From Hyphomicrobiales bacterium (GTDB taxonomy: Bacteria > Pseudomonadota > Alphaproteobacteria > Rhizobiales > Aestuariivirgaceae): DNA of 31,769 nt. Both the position numbers and the translations under genes were made by a program. Every line of letters begins with the position of its first letter. Positions within the stretch are counted from its first letter, which is position 1. The stretch lies in NCBI GenBank assembly GCA_020029455.1, contig JAIBJH010000002.1, positions 1 through 31,769 of the forward strand, in the 5' to 3' direction. Below are positions 1-10,107 of this stretch, in pieces. Below the pieces are notes generated by a model. It saw nothing but the letters and a program-made list of their open reading frames with translations. It had not been told where the DNA came from and made no database searches.

Positions 1-1
1 C

Positions 2-301
2 CTCATCGACACGGGGAGCCGCATGGATGAAGTGATCTTCGAAGAGTTCAAGGGCACGGGCAACTCTGAAATCATCCTGGACCGCAAGGTGGCAGATAAG
101 CGCGTATTCCCGGCCATCGACATTCTGCGCTCGGGCACACGCAAGGAAGAGCTGCTGGTCAAGGCGGACACGCTCAAGAAGACCTATGTGCTGCGCCGCA
201 TCCTCAACCCGATGGGGACGGTCGATGCCATCGAGTTCCTGCTCGACAAGCTGCGCCAGACCAAGACCAATGGCGACTTCTACGATTCCATGAATGCCTG
301 A
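2..301 (+). CDS. rho: Transcription termination factor Rho, C-terminal part (5' end outside window)
   Basis: The frame is open from base 2 to a TGA at 299-301 and gives the last 99 residues of Rho, the hexameric RNA-dependent ATPase/translocase that ends transcription. The text [20 protein letters not shown], followed by the [17 protein letters not shown] stretch and SGTRKEELL, matches the end of the Rho motor domain, including the region of the secondary RNA-contact loop and the arginine that acts in trans. The N-terminal OB-fold and Walker motifs lie upstream of the window. A GC-rich stem-loop follows the stop codon and mnmE comes next on the same strand. The rho - mnmE - mnmG order is standard in origin-proximal alphaproteobacterial DNA. 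Confidence 0.97.
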   Translation, partial: LIDTGSRMDEVIFEEFKGTGNSEIILDRKVADKRVFPAIDILRSGTRKEELLVKADTLKKTYVLRRILNPMGTVDAIEFLLDKLRQTKTNGDFYDSMNA

Positions 302-308
302 TTGGGCT

Positions 309-334
309 GGGCCTTGGGGCTTGCGCCCCGGCCC
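309..334 (+). terminator. GC-rich stem-loop after rho, possible terminator
   Basis: GGGCC (309-313) pairs with GGCCC (330-334), and GGGGC (316-320) pairs with GCCCC (325-329). The loop is TTGC and there is a TT bulge on the 5' arm. It starts 8 bases after the rho stop codon. No U-tract follows (ATAATGG), so it may be a processing or 3'-end stabilising hairpin rather than a classical intrinsic terminator. Confidence 0.5.
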
Positions 335-345
335 ATAATGGTATC

Positions 346-355
346 GATTCGAATC
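346..355. promoter_or_regulatory. Abutting GANTC methylation sites upstream of mnmE
   Basis: GATTCGAATC is a 10-bp palindrome made of two adjacent GANTC motifs, the target of the alphaproteobacterial cell-cycle methylase CcrM. It ends 4 bases before the mnmE ATG. The motif is seen directly; any regulatory role is inference. Confidence 0.4.
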
Positions 356-359
356 CGAA

Positions 360-1694
360 ATGATACCTTCTCACGCCATCCTTGGTACCATCTTTGCCCT
401 CTCGTCTGGCCGTGGCCGGAGTGGCGTTGCCGTGATCCGCATGTCGGGGCCGCAATCGCGGGCAGCCCTTCTGCGGCTTGCCGGTAGGATCCCCGAGAAG
501 CGAGAGGCGACCTTGGTATGGCTCAAGGGCCCTACCGGGGATGTCATCGATCAGGCCCTGGTCTTACTTTTTGAAGGGCCGGGTAGCGCGACGGGTGAGG
601 ACATGGCTGAGTTCCATGTCCACGGCAGCGCCACGGTCATCGAGCGTGTCTTGCAGGAGCTCGCGCAGGTTGATGGGTGCCGCATGGCGGAGCCGGGAGA
701 GTTCACGCGGCGGGCGTTCGAGAAGGGCAAGCTTGATCTCGTCGAAGTGGAAGGACTCGCTGATCTTCTCTCGTCGGAAACGGAAGCGCAGCGCAAGCTT
801 GCTATGAAACAGTTCATGGGCGAGGCGAGTGCCGTTTATGAAAGCTGGCGCGCGAAGCTTCTCGATGCGCAAGCAACAATCGAAGCGGCTATTGATTTTC
901 CCGATGAACACGGTGTTTCGGCTGAGGCGGAAAAAGAACTGCGCGGGCGCATTAGCATCTTGTGTTCCGAACTTATGGAAGCTGCAAAGAAAGCAGAGAT
1001 GGCAAGCGCCGTGCGTCGTGGTCTTTCGGTAGTGATCGCAGGCGCGCCGAACAGCGGCAAGTCATCGCTGGTCAATGTGCTAGTGGGCCGTGAGATGTCG
1101 ATTGTCTCGCCGGTGGCGGGTACGACACGGGATGTTGTTTCAGAAGCGCTCGTCATAGAGGGCGTGCCGGTGCGCATTGCCGATACGGCAGGACTTCGCG
1201 AAAGCACGAGCGACGAAATCGAACGCATGGGTATGGCCCGAACGACTATTGAGATCTCCGGGGCGGACATTCTGGTATGGCTGAGAAGTGTCGGGGACGA
1301 TGGCGAGCTGGAACCGCCGCGCAAGCCGGACATTAATATCAGGAGCAAGTGCGATCTCGCTGCGAATAATCCGAGTCGGAGGCGAAACGATTCCCTTGGC
1401 GTTTCCGCCAAGACCGGAGAGGGACTTGGCGCATTCCGTGAAGCGTTGGGAAAGCTTGTTCAAGAACGGCTGTCACAAGCCCAGGACGGGACCATGGTCC
1501 GAGCGCGCCATACCGATGCGGTGCAGAAAGCCATCGGCCATCTGGAAGCCGCCATCGCCGAGCCTGTGGCCAATCTTGAAATCATCGCGGAAAACATGCG
1601 AAAGGCGGGTCTCGCACTTGCCGGCATTACCGGAGCGGTCGGCGCCGAGGATTGGCTGGGCCGCATCTATGCCGAGTTCTGCATCGGCAAATAG
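360..1694 (+). CDS. mnmE: tRNA uridine-5-carboxymethylaminomethyl modification GTPase MnmE
   Basis: MnmE is the K+-activated GTPase that works with MnmG to install the cmnm5 group on the wobble uridine (U34) of certain tRNAs. The 444 residues compare with 454 in E. coli. Residues 9-120 are the formyl-tetrahydrofolate-binding domain ([18 protein letters not shown] start, [10 protein letters not shown] at 111-120). The G domain is inserted in a helical domain: P-loop GAPNSGKS at 228-235, G2 AGTTRD at 253-258, G3 DTAG at 275-278. The protein ends in the family's catalytic tail CIGK (441-444). The G4 motif, usually NKxD, reads SKCD at 329-332, so the Asn is replaced. There is no clear Shine-Dalgarno sequence before ATG 360, but the N-terminus aligns with the family. 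The stop codon is followed at once by a parS site. Confidence 0.97.
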   Translation: MIPSHAILGTIFALSSGRGRSGVAVIRMSGPQSRAALLRLAGRIPEKREATLVWLKGPTGDVIDQALVLLFEGPGSATGEDMAEFHVHGSATVIERVLQELAQVDGCRMAEPGEFTRRAFEKGKLDLVEVEGLADLLSSETEAQRKLAMKQFMGEASAVYESWRAKLLDAQATIEAAIDFPDEHGVSAEAEKELRGRISILCSELMEAAKKAEMASAVRRGLSVVIAGAPNSGKSSLVNVLVGREMSIVSPVAGTTRDVVSEALVIEGVPVRIADTAGLRESTSDEIERMGMARTTIEISGADILVWLRSVGDDGELEPPRKPDINIRSKCDLAANNPSRRRNDSLGVSAKTGEGLGAFREALGKLVQERLSQAQDGTMVRARHTDAVQKAIGHLEAAIAEPVANLEIIAENMRKAGLALAGITGAVGAEDWLGRIYAEFCIGK

Positions 1695-1710
1695 TGTTTC
1701 ACGTGAAACG
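1695..1710. other. parS: parS site 1 (ParB-binding centromere), between mnmE and mnmG
   Basis: TGTTTCACGTGAAACG contains the perfect 14-bp palindrome GTTTCACGTGAAAC (1696-1709), which is the core of the bacterial parS consensus. It starts at the base after the mnmE stop codon. ParB clamps are known to load at such sites and spread. The parAB genes lie about 2.5 kb downstream, as expected for an origin-proximal centromere. Confidence 0.93.
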
Positions 1711-1747
1711 GCATTGTCCGTGGTCGGAAAAGAACAGAAGAAAACCA

Positions 1748-3622
1748 ATGCCAGAGTCATCGGCGCGATTTGATGTGATTGTTGTGGGCGGCGGCCATGC
1801 CGGTACCGAAGCGGCCGCAGCCGCAGCGCGCGCCGGAGCTCGCGTGGCCCTGGTCACGCACCGTGCTGATACCATCGGCGAGATGTCGTGCAATCCGGCA
1901 ATCGGTGGATTGGGCAAGGGACACTTGGTGCGCGAGATCGATGCGCTCGATGGTGTGATGGGACGCGCAGCGGACGCAGCGGGAATCCAGTTCCGTATGC
2001 TCAACCGCTCGAAAGGACCTGCAGTGCGGGGCCCACGTGCGCAGAGCGATCGCAAGCTTTACAAACAAGCCATTCACGCTTTGCTCGCGGAGCAGCAAGG
2101 CCTGACGATTGTCGAAGGCGGGGTGAGCCGCCTCACGACGAATGGTGCTGCCGTATCCGGCGTCGAACTTGTGAACGGAGAGAAGGTCGCTGCTGCTGCG
2201 GTGGTGTTGACGACCGGAACTTTTCTTAATGGTTTGATCCATATCGGCGAGAAGAAGATTCCGGCGGGCCGTGTGAACGAAGCTCCTGCACTTGGTCTCT
2301 CCGATCAGTTGCGCGCGTTGGGATTGGCGCTGGGACGCCTTAAGACCGGCACGCCGGCACGGCTTGATGGCCGGACCATTCATTGGGAGCGCCTTGAAGA
2401 GCAGAAGGGAGATGAGCCACCGACGCCATTCTCTTTCCTGACAGACCGGATCACGACGCCACAGATTTCCTGCTTCATCACGCACACGACTGCCGCGACC
2501 CACAGCATCATCGAGAAGAACCTCTCCCGCTCCCCGATGTATTCGGGCCAGATCGAGAGTGTGGGGCCGCGCTATTGCCCATCCATCGAAGACAAAATCA
2601 ATCGCTTCAGGGACAAGAGCTCGCACCAGATCTTCCTGGAGCCCGAAGGGCTCGATGATCCCACGGTCTATCCCAACGGTATTTCCACCTCGCTGCCCGA
2701 GGATGTCCAAGAAGCTTTCATCAAGACCATACCCGGTCTGGAGGATGTCTCGATCCTGCGTTCCGGCTATGCCATCGAGTATGACCATGTGGACCCGCGC
2801 GAGCTCACCCATGGGCTAGAGGTCAAGGTACTGAAGGGCCTGTTCCTGGCTGGACAGATCAACGGTACGACCGGCTATGAAGAGGCTGCCGCGCAGGGTC
2901 TGGTGGCGGGTCTCAATGCGGTGCGGTTTGCCGCTGGCATGCCGTCACACCAGTTCGAGCGCACCGGCAGCTACATCGGCGTGATGGTGGATGACTTGGT
3001 GCTGCGCGGTGTCTCCGAGCCCTACCGCATGTTCACCTCGCGGGCCGAGTATCGATTACTCCTTAGGGCGGACAATGCAGATGAACGGCTGACACTGGCT
3101 GGCAGTGAGCTTGGTATTGTAAGTGGGAAACGGAACGTGGTGTTCAAGATGCGGATGGCGGAGATCGAAAGGGCCCGCTGCCTTGTGCAGTCCCTGTCGC
3201 TTACTTCCGCTGCTGCTGCCAAGGCGGGCCTCAAGGTCAATCAGGATGGGGTGCGGCGCACGGCTTTGCAGCTTCTGGCCCAACCGGAGATCTCGTTTGA
3301 CAGGCTGGCTGTACTCTGGCCCGAGCTTGTCTCAGTCACCCCCGGCGCCAGAGAGGCGCTTTATGCGGATGCTCTCTATGCCGGTTATTCCGACAGGCAG
3401 AGGCGGGAGATCGAGGATATCGAGAAGGAGCAAGGGCGACCCTTGCCGGATCGTCTAAACTACTCGGCTATACCCGGGCTCTCCATGGAACTCCGGCAGA
3501 AGCTCTCCAAGGTCAGACCGGTAAATCTTGCCGTGGCAAGCCGCATCGATGGCATGACGCCCGCGGCCCTTGCATCAATCATTGCGGCCATCCGCAATGG
3601 TCAGGCGGTTGATGCTGCGTGA
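1748..3622 (+). CDS. mnmG: tRNA uridine-5-carboxymethylaminomethyl modification enzyme MnmG (GidA)
   Basis: MnmG is the FAD-dependent partner of MnmE in U34 tRNA modification. The 624 residues match the family (629 in E. coli). The dinucleotide-binding motif [12 protein letters not shown] starts at residue 12. The redox-active cysteines are visible as C48 (SCNPAIGG) and C277 (in [11 protein letters not shown], GidA signature 1). Signature 2, [16 protein letters not shown], is also present. The frame is open further upstream, but residues from an ATG at 1652 would overlap mnmE and be translated through the parS site. The ATG at 1748 gives the expected N-terminus and has purine-rich AGAAG upstream. 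The stop codon overlaps the rsmG start as TGATG. Confidence 0.97.
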   Translation: MPESSARFDVIVVGGGHAGTEAAAAAARAGARVALVTHRADTIGEMSCNPAIGGLGKGHLVREIDALDGVMGRAADAAGIQFRMLNRSKGPAVRGPRAQSDRKLYKQAIHALLAEQQGLTIVEGGVSRLTTNGAAVSGVELVNGEKVAAAAVVLTTGTFLNGLIHIGEKKIPAGRVNEAPALGLSDQLRALGLALGRLKTGTPARLDGRTIHWERLEEQKGDEPPTPFSFLTDRITTPQISCFITHTTAATHSIIEKNLSRSPMYSGQIESVGPRYCPSIEDKINRFRDKSSHQIFLEPEGLDDPTVYPNGISTSLPEDVQEAFIKTIPGLEDVSILRSGYAIEYDHVDPRELTHGLEVKVLKGLFLAGQINGTTGYEEAAAQGLVAGLNAVRFAAGMPSHQFERTGSYIGVMVDDLVLRGVSEPYRMFTSRAEYRLLLRADNADERLTLAGSELGIVSGKRNVVFKMRMAEIERARCLVQSLSLTSAAAAKAGLKVNQDGVRRTALQLLAQPEISFDRLAVLWPELVSVTPGAREALYADALYAGYSDRQRREIEDIEKEQGRPLPDRLNYSAIPGLSMELRQKLSKVRPVNLAVASRIDGMTPAALASIIAAIRNGQAVDAA

Positions 3623-4263
3623 TGGCACTCAACGTTCCCCGGCCCACCGCAGAAGAATTGCAGACAATCTCCAGTCTCGGTGTTTCACGTGAATCATTGG
3701 AGAGAATCGAGGCCTTTCTCGGCCTGTTGTTCGAGTGGCAGCGGAAAACCAATCTGGTTTCTCCAGCAAGTTTGCCAGCGGTGTGGACCCGCCATGTGAT
3801 CGACAGTCTGCAGCTTCTGCCCCATCTCAAAGGGCCGGCCGGAGCTATCGCCGATCTCGGATCGGGTGGGGGTTTTCCGGGTGTGATCCTGGCGATTGCG
3901 TTAAGACGCTCTGTGGACCTTCATGAGTCCAACCGGAAGAAAGCCGCGTTCCTCTCCGAGGCCCTACGTGTTTCACGTGCAACAGGCAGCGTCAAGCTAG
4001 GTCGGCTGGAGGACGTGGTCCCACCTGCGAGAGGCCAGTATGGCTATGTGACGGCGCGGGCGCTCGCGCCACTACCGGAACTTCTCGGTTATGCCGCACC
4101 GTTCATCGCTTCCGGAGCCACCGGACTCTTTCTTAAGGGGAAAGATGTCGATCTCGAATTGACCGAATCTGCGAAATCTTGGAGAATCAAGATGGATAAG
4201 TACAAAAGCTTAACTGATTCGGAAGCGGTACTATTGGCGATAAAGGAGATCTCCCGTGTCTAA
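3622..4263 (+). CDS. rsmG: 16S rRNA (guanine-527-N7)-methyltransferase RsmG (GidB)
   Basis: RsmG uses S-adenosylmethionine to methylate N7 of G527 in 16S rRNA. The 213-residue product is of family length. The SAM-binding loop DLGSGGGFPG is at about residues 78-87, followed by the LHESNRKKAAFL segment that contacts the adenosine. The start used is ATG 3622, which shares its A with the mnmG stop codon; a GTG at 3619 in the same frame would add one residue. The gene overlaps parA by 8 bp. Two parS-like sequences are embedded in the coding sequence, encoding VSRES (residues 21-25) and RVSRAT. RsmG is therefore part of both a rRNA-modification operon and the centromere region. Confidence 0.96.
   Translation: MALNVPRPTAEELQTISSLGVSRESLERIEAFLGLLFEWQRKTNLVSPASLPAVWTRHVIDSLQLLPHLKGPAGAIADLGSGGGFPGVILAIALRRSVDLHESNRKKAAFLSEALRVSRATGSVKLGRLEDVVPPARGQYGYVTARALAPLPELLGYAAPFIASGATGLFLKGKDVDLELTESAKSWRIKMDKYKSLTDSEAVLLAIKEISRV
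3681..3696. other. parS: parS-like site 2 inside rsmG
   Basis: TGTTTCACGTGAATCA matches TGTTTCACGTGAAACA at 15 of 16 positions (A to T at position 14). In the rsmG frame it encodes V-S-R-E-S. The central CACGTG and the whole left arm are intact. Confidence 0.8.
3969..3984. other. parS: parS-like site 3 inside rsmG
   Basis: TGTTTCACGTGCAACA matches the 16-bp consensus at 15 positions (A to C at position 12). It lies 272 bp downstream of site 2 and about 270 bp before parA, in the rsmG segment encoding R-V-S-R-A-T. Confidence 0.78.
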
Positions 4264-5062
4264 ACAGGCAACCCAGCGTATTCTAGCCATCGCCAACCAA
4301 AAGGGCGGCGTCGGCAAAACCACCACAGCAATCAATCTGGGTACGGCCCTGGCGGCGGTCGGTGAAAAAGTGCTGGTTATCGATCTCGACCCGCAAGGTA
4401 ATGCCAGCACGGGGCTTGGTATTGCCCGGCAGTCTGGCCAGGATTCCACCTATCATGTGCTGGTGGGTGAGGCGGAACTCGCCAGCATCATCAAGGACAG
4501 TGGCATTCCCAATCTCGATTGTGCGCCTTCGACCATGGACCTTCTCGGCGCCGAGCTAGAGCTTGCGGCCTTCGAGCGCAAGACGCACCGGCTCAAGGAT
4601 GCGATCGAGAAACTTAACGGAGGGGCTGGGCAAAAGTACAACTACATCCTCGTCGATTGTCCGCCATCTCTCAATCTCCTCACCATCAATTCGCTGACGG
4701 CGGCGGACGCGGTTCTCGTTCCCCTTCAGTGTGAGTTCTTCGCGCTCGAAGGTTTGAGCCAGCTTCTGAAAACAGTGGAGCGGGTCAAGACCACGCTCAA
4801 TCCGCGTCTCACCATTCAGGGCGTGGTGCTCACCATGTTCGACAAGCGCAACTCACTTTCGGAACAGGTGGCGCAGGATGTGCGCAGCGTGCTCGGTGAG
4901 AAGGTTTATGAGACGGTCATACCGCGGAATGTCCGGATCTCTGAAGCGCCGTCGTATGGCCGGCCGGTCCTACTATATGACCATGCCTGTCTCGGCTCCC
5001 AGGCCTATATTCATTTGGCCTCAGAAGTCATCCGCCGCGAGCGGACGCTGAAGGCTGCCTAA
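4256..5062 (+). CDS. parA: Chromosome-partitioning ATPase ParA (Soj family)
   Basis: ParA binds DNA as an ATP-bound dimer and drives origin segregation by interacting with ParB-parS complexes. The 268 residues match chromosomal ParA length. The deviant Walker A motif KGGVGKTTT is at 16-24, Walker A' is in DLDPQGNAST, and Walker B is in YILVDCPPSLNLL. The start codon is GTG 4256, supported by a strong Shine-Dalgarno AAGGAG at 4243-4248 with 7-base spacing. The gene begins 8 bp inside rsmG, so translation is probably coupled. The N-terminus is short, without the extra helix-turn-helix domain of plasmid type Ia ParA. parB follows after 38 bp. Confidence 0.97.
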   Translation: MSKQATQRILAIANQKGGVGKTTTAINLGTALAAVGEKVLVIDLDPQGNASTGLGIARQSGQDSTYHVLVGEAELASIIKDSGIPNLDCAPSTMDLLGAELELAAFERKTHRLKDAIEKLNGGAGQKYNYILVDCPPSLNLLTINSLTAADAVLVPLQCEFFALEGLSQLLKTVERVKTTLNPRLTIQGVVLTMFDKRNSLSEQVAQDVRSVLGEKVYETVIPRNVRISEAPSYGRPVLLYDHACLGSQAYIHLASEVIRRERTLKAA

Positions 5063-5100
5063 TCCGATTCACATCCGAAACGATCCGCGACAACCCGCCC

Positions 5101-5961
<861 letters not shown>

Positions 5962-6984
5962 CTATTTCATCGTAGCTTGCTTCTGCCCTGAAAGCCGGAC
6001 CGCTTGTGAAAGCAACGCCCTGGCTGTGACAAGAGCTCCTATACTTCCTGCGCTCCGTTGCTCCAGGACGATTTGCTGAACTGCAAGCTGCAGGCGCAGA
6101 AGAGCCTCAAGCGTGAGGCCGGATAGTTGCCTTTTCACCTGCGCCTGCTGGCCGAAATAGATGGGTGGTTTTGCTTTCTGGAATGCGGCCTCCCAACTCA
6201 GTCCCTCCTCAACCGCGGCCCGGACTGCTGCAAGCCTTGTTAAATAGCTTTGCAGCATGGGCAGCACGGCAGAAGAATCGGCGGCCTGCAACACACTGGC
6301 AAGTGCCCAATCCAGATCGGCAACATTGCCGTCAAGCATTGAGTCGAAAATTGAATTGAAATCCGACTCGCCTTGCTCGCCGCAGCTTTCCGCGACAGTT
6401 TTCAGAGTGACTTTTCCACCTTCAAGCTGCAGCAATGACAGCTTCTCAAGCTCTGCTGCAATCAAGCTGCGGTTTCCGCCGCAGAGTTCGAGAAGGCGTT
6501 CCGTCGCGCCAGGCTCGAAGTTCAAGCCGACGGCCGAACCATTCCTCCGTATACGGATCAGTCGCGCTGCTTCGTTCTCTTCGTGAAAGGCCAGCACCGC
6601 GCAGGTGTGCGCACCTTCTGCTGCGGTGCGTAGCGCTGAATTCTTGCGCAGGGAACCAGCGGCAATGAGAAAGGCATTCGCATGTTGAGCACCAGTGATT
6701 GGAATCAGAAAAGCGCCGTGTTGGTCCTCCGCACCTTGGATGACGATAAGCGCACGGCCGCCAAACAGCGATTGGGAACCCAAAAAATCCTGGAGTGTGC
6801 CCTGCTGACCTCGCAAGGATGCAGCCTCAACAACAGTGACTTCACCACCATTCCAGACCTTCTGGATTTCGCGGGCCATGTCTGAAATTGATTCTTCATC
6901 GGTGCCGTAGATAAGTGCGCCGGCAATGCCCTGAAAACCTCGCTTCGCAAGGTCAAGGATATCTGCCTCACGCATTCCGGCCAT
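5962..6984 (-). CDS. holA: DNA polymerase III subunit delta (clamp-loader HolA)
   Basis: The delta subunit opens the beta sliding clamp as part of the clamp loader. The 340 residues are close to E. coli HolA (343). The pattern fits DNA_pol3_delta: N-terminal IYGTDEESISDMAREI replacing an active P-loop, a Rossmann-like segment around GGRALIVIQGAED, and the helical C-terminal collar with LEALLRLQLAVQQIVLEQR. Delta does not hydrolyse ATP, so the absent Walker motifs are expected. It is last in the operon leuS-lptE-holA; its ATG shares one base with the lptE stop codon (TGATG). This gene triplet is also conserved in Gammaproteobacteria, which strengthens the call. Confidence 0.9.
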   Translation of the reverse strand: MAGMREADILDLAKRGFQGIAGALIYGTDEESISDMAREIQKVWNGGEVTVVEAASLRGQQGTLQDFLGSQSLFGGRALIVIQGAEDQHGAFLIPITGAQHANAFLIAAGSLRKNSALRTAAEGAHTCAVLAFHEENEAARLIRIRRNGSAVGLNFEPGATERLLELCGGNRSLIAAELEKLSLLQLEGGKVTLKTVAESCGEQGESDFNSIFDSMLDGNVADLDWALASVLQAADSSAVLPMLQSYLTRLAAVRAAVEEGLSWEAAFQKAKPPIYFGQQAQVKRQLSGLTLEALLRLQLAVQQIVLEQRSAGSIGALVTARALLSQAVRLSGQKQATMK

Positions 6985-7490
6985 CAGCGGCTGGAAAGGA
7001 ATGCCGCAAGCCTCAGACGGATGTCCTCAGAAACTTCCTTGGCGGCCCGCAGCTTGGCGTTTTCGGCAGCCTGAAGATCGGAAACGGGCTGTTCAATCGT
7101 GTCATAAGAGACATTCGAAAAGGCGCTTCCCTCGGTGAGCGAGGTGTTGTTTCCGGCCTGGTGCAGGGCATATTTCATCTTCAATGTGTAGCGATAGCGG
7201 TCAAGCTTCTGTCCCGCCGGTTCCGAGATTTTCCTGGTCGTTTCCTCGGGAAGAAGTTCCAGCACATAGTCGTTGGACCCACCGCCGCGCATTACAGACA
7301 TCAGCTCGTTGCGCACCAGCTGGCCGGCGCGGTTCTTTTGTTCAGTCACGGAAATGCCAGATAGTTGGACAGCAACGCCCTCAGTTGCTCCGCTGCTGCC
7401 ATAAAGAGGGCGGTAGTTCGCACAGCCCACAAGCGGGAGAGCTGCCAATGTGGCAGCCAAAGTCATGGCAATGATTCTCAAGGCGCGCAT
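6984..7490 (-). CDS. lptE: LPS-assembly lipoprotein LptE
   Basis: LptE is the outer-membrane lipoprotein that plugs the LptD barrel and helps insert lipopolysaccharide into the outer leaflet. The 168-residue product starts [19 protein letters not shown], a lipoprotein signal peptide with lipobox LVGC (Cys 23), followed by the typical NYRPLYG stretch. The body shows alternating charged beta-strand segments ([12 protein letters not shown]) and a helical C-terminus, as in the SLH fold of LptE. Sequence conservation in this family is low, so the call leans on signal peptide, length and position between leuS and holA. Its start lies 13 bp inside the end of leuS. Confidence 0.88.
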   Translation of the reverse strand: MRALRIIAMTLAATLAALPLVGCANYRPLYGSSGATEGVAVQLSGISVTEQKNRAGQLVRNELMSVMRGGGSNDYVLELLPEETTRKISEPAGQKLDRYRYTLKMKYALHQAGNNTSLTEGSAFSNVSYDTIEQPVSDLQAAENAKLRAAKEVSEDIRLRLAAFLSSR

Positions 7491-10048
7491 ACGATGTTGA
7501 CGATCCTGTCGGGCACGACGATGAACTTCTTCACTGGTTTGCCATCGAGGGAACGGACGACCGCATCCCTTACCATGACCAGCGGCTCAAGTTCCTCCTT
7601 CTTGAGGCCTTTGGCAACCTTGATTTCATCACGCCTCTTGCCATTGATCTGGATCGCCATGGTGACCTCGTCGTCTACAAGCAAGGCGGGGTCATATTTT
7701 GGCCACGGTGTCGTCACGACCAGGCCCGGCATGCCGAGCGTCCACCAGCATTCTTCGGCCAAGTGCGGCATCATGGGCGCAAAAAGGAGAACAAGGGTCT
7801 CTACGGCCCCGCGTCTCTCGGGCGGTGGAGCAGCGGAAATGGCATTGGCCAGCTCATAGATGCGGGCAATGGCGCGGTTGAAGCGCAAGCCTTCGAGATC
7901 ATCTGTCACCGCGGCAATTGTCTTATGAACGGACTTCTTGAGTTCCGGCGACATGGCGTCGCCCGGCTCCGCAGCGCCTTCGCCGACGATACGCCAGATG
8001 CGCTGGATGAAGCGCCAGGCCCCTTCGGCGCCCAATGATGTCCATTCAATGTCGCGCTCGGGTGGGGTGTCCGACAACATGAACCAGCGTGCCGTATCGG
8101 CGCCATAGGCTGCAATGATGGTTTCGGGGTCGACGACGTTGCGCTTAGACTTCGACATCTTCTCGATGCCGCCCACGGTGAGAGGTTCGCCCGTCGCCGT
8201 ATGCACCCACTTGCCGTCGACCTGTTGTGCCTCCGCCGGCAATACCCATTCACCGGCGGCGTTGCTGAATGTCTCGTGGACTACCATCCCTTGCGTGAAG
8301 AGGGACTCGAAAGGTTCCTTCAGATGAAGGTGGCCGGTCTTCATCATGGCCCGGGCATAAAAGCGCGAATAGAGGAGATGCAGGATCGCGTGCTCGACGC
8401 CGCCGATATACTGGTCAACGCCCATCCAATAGCGTGCAGCTTTTTCATCCACCGGACTTGTTGCATGGGGAGAACAAAAGCGCGCGAAATACCAGGATGA
8501 ATCGATGAAGGTGTCGAAGGTGTCAGTTTCCCGTTCCGCAGCCTCGCCGCATGATGGGCATTTGACGTGCCGCCAAGTAGGGTGGTGCAGCAGCGGATTG
8601 CCGGGTTTATCGAAGGTCACATCCTCCGGCAATTGCACGGGCAAGCCGGAGTGCGGCACCGGAACGATGCCGCAGGCCTTGCAGTGAATGACAGGAATGG
8701 GGCAGCCCCAATAGCGCTGGCGCGAAACGCCCCAGTCGCGCAATCTGAAATTCACGCGGCGCTCGCCAATGCTCATCTCTTCCATGCGGCGGGCAATTTC
8801 CTCTTTCGCTTTATCGACGGAGAGCCCGTCCAGGAATGAGGAGTTGACGAGCACAACATTGTCGCCTTCCGTGTCAGTGAAGGCCTCGGTGCCGATGGTG
8901 ATATTGGCCTCACCCTTGGGCGCCACAACGGGCAAGACAGGCAGTTTATATTTGCGGGCGAAGTCGAGGTCGCGCTGGTCATGGGCGGGACAGCCGAAAA
9001 TGGCGCCCTCGCCATAACCCATCAGCACAAAGTTCGCGGCGTATACCGGAAGCATCACGTCCTTGGAGAAGGGATGGCGGGCATAGAGCCCGAGGAACAC
9101 GCCTTTCTTCTCTGCCTTCTCGATACTCTCTTCGCTGGTGCCAAGGGCAGCCACTTCACGGCGGAAGGCTTCTACATCGGGACGTTTCGCGGCGATTTCC
9201 TTCACCAGCGGATGATCGGCGGAAAGCGCGCAGAAGCTTGCGCCGAAAATGGTGTCGTGGCGGGTGGTGTAGACGGTGAGCCTTTCATCACGAAGCTTGC
9301 CGGTTTCATCCTCAACAGCAAAGGAGAAGCGCATGCCTTCCGAACGGCCAATCCAATTCTTCTGCATGAGGCGCACTTTTTCGGGCCACTTGTCGAGGCC
9401 ATCGAGCGCCTTCAGGAGATCGTCGGCGTAAGCCGTGATCTTCAAGAACCATTGGGCGAGTTCGCGCTTCTCGACGATGGCGCCGGAGCGCCAGCCGCGG
9501 CCATCAATCACCTGTTCATTGGCGAGCACCGTCTGGTCCACCGGATCCCAGTTCACCTGCGAGACGCGGCGTTCAACGAGGCCAGCCTCCATGAAATCTA
9601 GGAACATGGCCTGTTCGTGCATGTAGTAGCCAGGATCGCAAGTGGCGATCTCACGCGACCAGTCGAGCGAGAGGCCCATGCTCTTGAGCTGGCCCTTCAT
9701 GGCTTCGATGTTGCTATAGGTCCAGCCCTTGGGATGCACGCCACGCTCGATCGCAGCATTCTCGGCGGGCATGCCGAAGGCATCCCAGCCCATGGGGTGC
9801 AGCACGTTGTAGCCGCAGGCGCGGCGGAAGCGGGCGAGGACATCGCCCATGGTGTAGTTGCGCACATGGCCCATGTGGATGCGCCCCGATGGATAGGGGA
9901 ACATCTCCAGCACATAATATTTGGGGCGCGAGGCGTCTTCCTTGGCCTCGAACACAGCCGCATCCGCCCAGGCCTTTTGCCATTTCGGCTCGGCGGTGCG
10001 GTGGTTGTAGCGTTCTATCGAAACAGGTGCTGGGCTCTTGGAATTCAT
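7478..10048 (-). CDS. leuS: Leucyl-tRNA synthetase
   Basis: Class I aminoacyl-tRNA synthetase that charges tRNA-Leu. The 856 residues match bacterial LeuRS (about 860). The HIGH motif reads HMGH (58-61) in [19 protein letters not shown]. The CP1 editing domain contains [13 protein letters not shown], where the usual TTRPDT reads TTRHDT, and the KMSKS loop EKMSKSKRN sits near residue 630. A zinc-type module with [14 protein letters not shown] and [10 protein letters not shown] is visible in the middle. The C-terminal anticodon/tRNA-binding region ends NIVCAP. It is first gene of the minus-strand operon with lptE and holA and is divergent from the yggS-like gene; the 59-bp gap holds an inverted repeat. 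Confidence 0.98.
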   Translation of the reverse strand: MNSKSPAPVSIERYNHRTAEPKWQKAWADAAVFEAKEDASRPKYYVLEMFPYPSGRIHMGHVRNYTMGDVLARFRRACGYNVLHPMGWDAFGMPAENAAIERGVHPKGWTYSNIEAMKGQLKSMGLSLDWSREIATCDPGYYMHEQAMFLDFMEAGLVERRVSQVNWDPVDQTVLANEQVIDGRGWRSGAIVEKRELAQWFLKITAYADDLLKALDGLDKWPEKVRLMQKNWIGRSEGMRFSFAVEDETGKLRDERLTVYTTRHDTIFGASFCALSADHPLVKEIAAKRPDVEAFRREVAALGTSEESIEKAEKKGVFLGLYARHPFSKDVMLPVYAANFVLMGYGEGAIFGCPAHDQRDLDFARKYKLPVLPVVAPKGEANITIGTEAFTDTEGDNVVLVNSSFLDGLSVDKAKEEIARRMEEMSIGERRVNFRLRDWGVSRQRYWGCPIPVIHCKACGIVPVPHSGLPVQLPEDVTFDKPGNPLLHHPTWRHVKCPSCGEAAERETDTFDTFIDSSWYFARFCSPHATSPVDEKAARYWMGVDQYIGGVEHAILHLLYSRFYARAMMKTGHLHLKEPFESLFTQGMVVHETFSNAAGEWVLPAEAQQVDGKWVHTATGEPLTVGGIEKMSKSKRNVVDPETIIAAYGADTARWFMLSDTPPERDIEWTSLGAEGAWRFIQRIWRIVGEGAAEPGDAMSPELKKSVHKTIAAVTDDLEGLRFNRAIARIYELANAISAAPPPERRGAVETLVLLFAPMMPHLAEECWWTLGMPGLVVTTPWPKYDPALLVDDEVTMAIQINGKRRDEIKVAKGLKKEELEPLVMVRDAVVRSLDGKPVKKFIVVPDRIVNIVCAP

Positions 10049-10051
10049 GAC

Positions 10052-10085
10052 TGCGGGGCGTTACCAGTCCTTGAATTGCCCCGCA
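10052..10085. promoter_or_regulatory. Inverted repeat between leuS and the yggS-like gene
   Basis: TGCGGGGC (10052-10059) and GCCCCGCA (10078-10085) form a perfect 8-bp inverted repeat with an 18-base spacer. It fills most of the 59-bp gap between two divergent genes. It could be an operator or a 5'-leader hairpin of leuS. The repeat is seen directly; the function is unknown. Confidence 0.35.
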
Positions 10086-10107
10086 AGCATGGCCATAAGC
10101 GCCAGCC

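Noticed and set aside
329..330. MnmE G4 motif SKCD (encoded near 1344-1355) as a sign of a defective GTPase
   Set aside because: The Asp that sets guanine specificity and all other G motifs and the CIGK tail are intact; I believe Ser/Thr at this Asn position is not rare in related MnmE proteins. The coordinates given here are residue numbers of the SK pair.
1652..1747. N-terminal extension of mnmG from ATG 1652
   Set aside because: It would overlap mnmE and translate through the parS site; MnmG homologues begin shortly before the FAD-binding motif, which fits ATG 1748.
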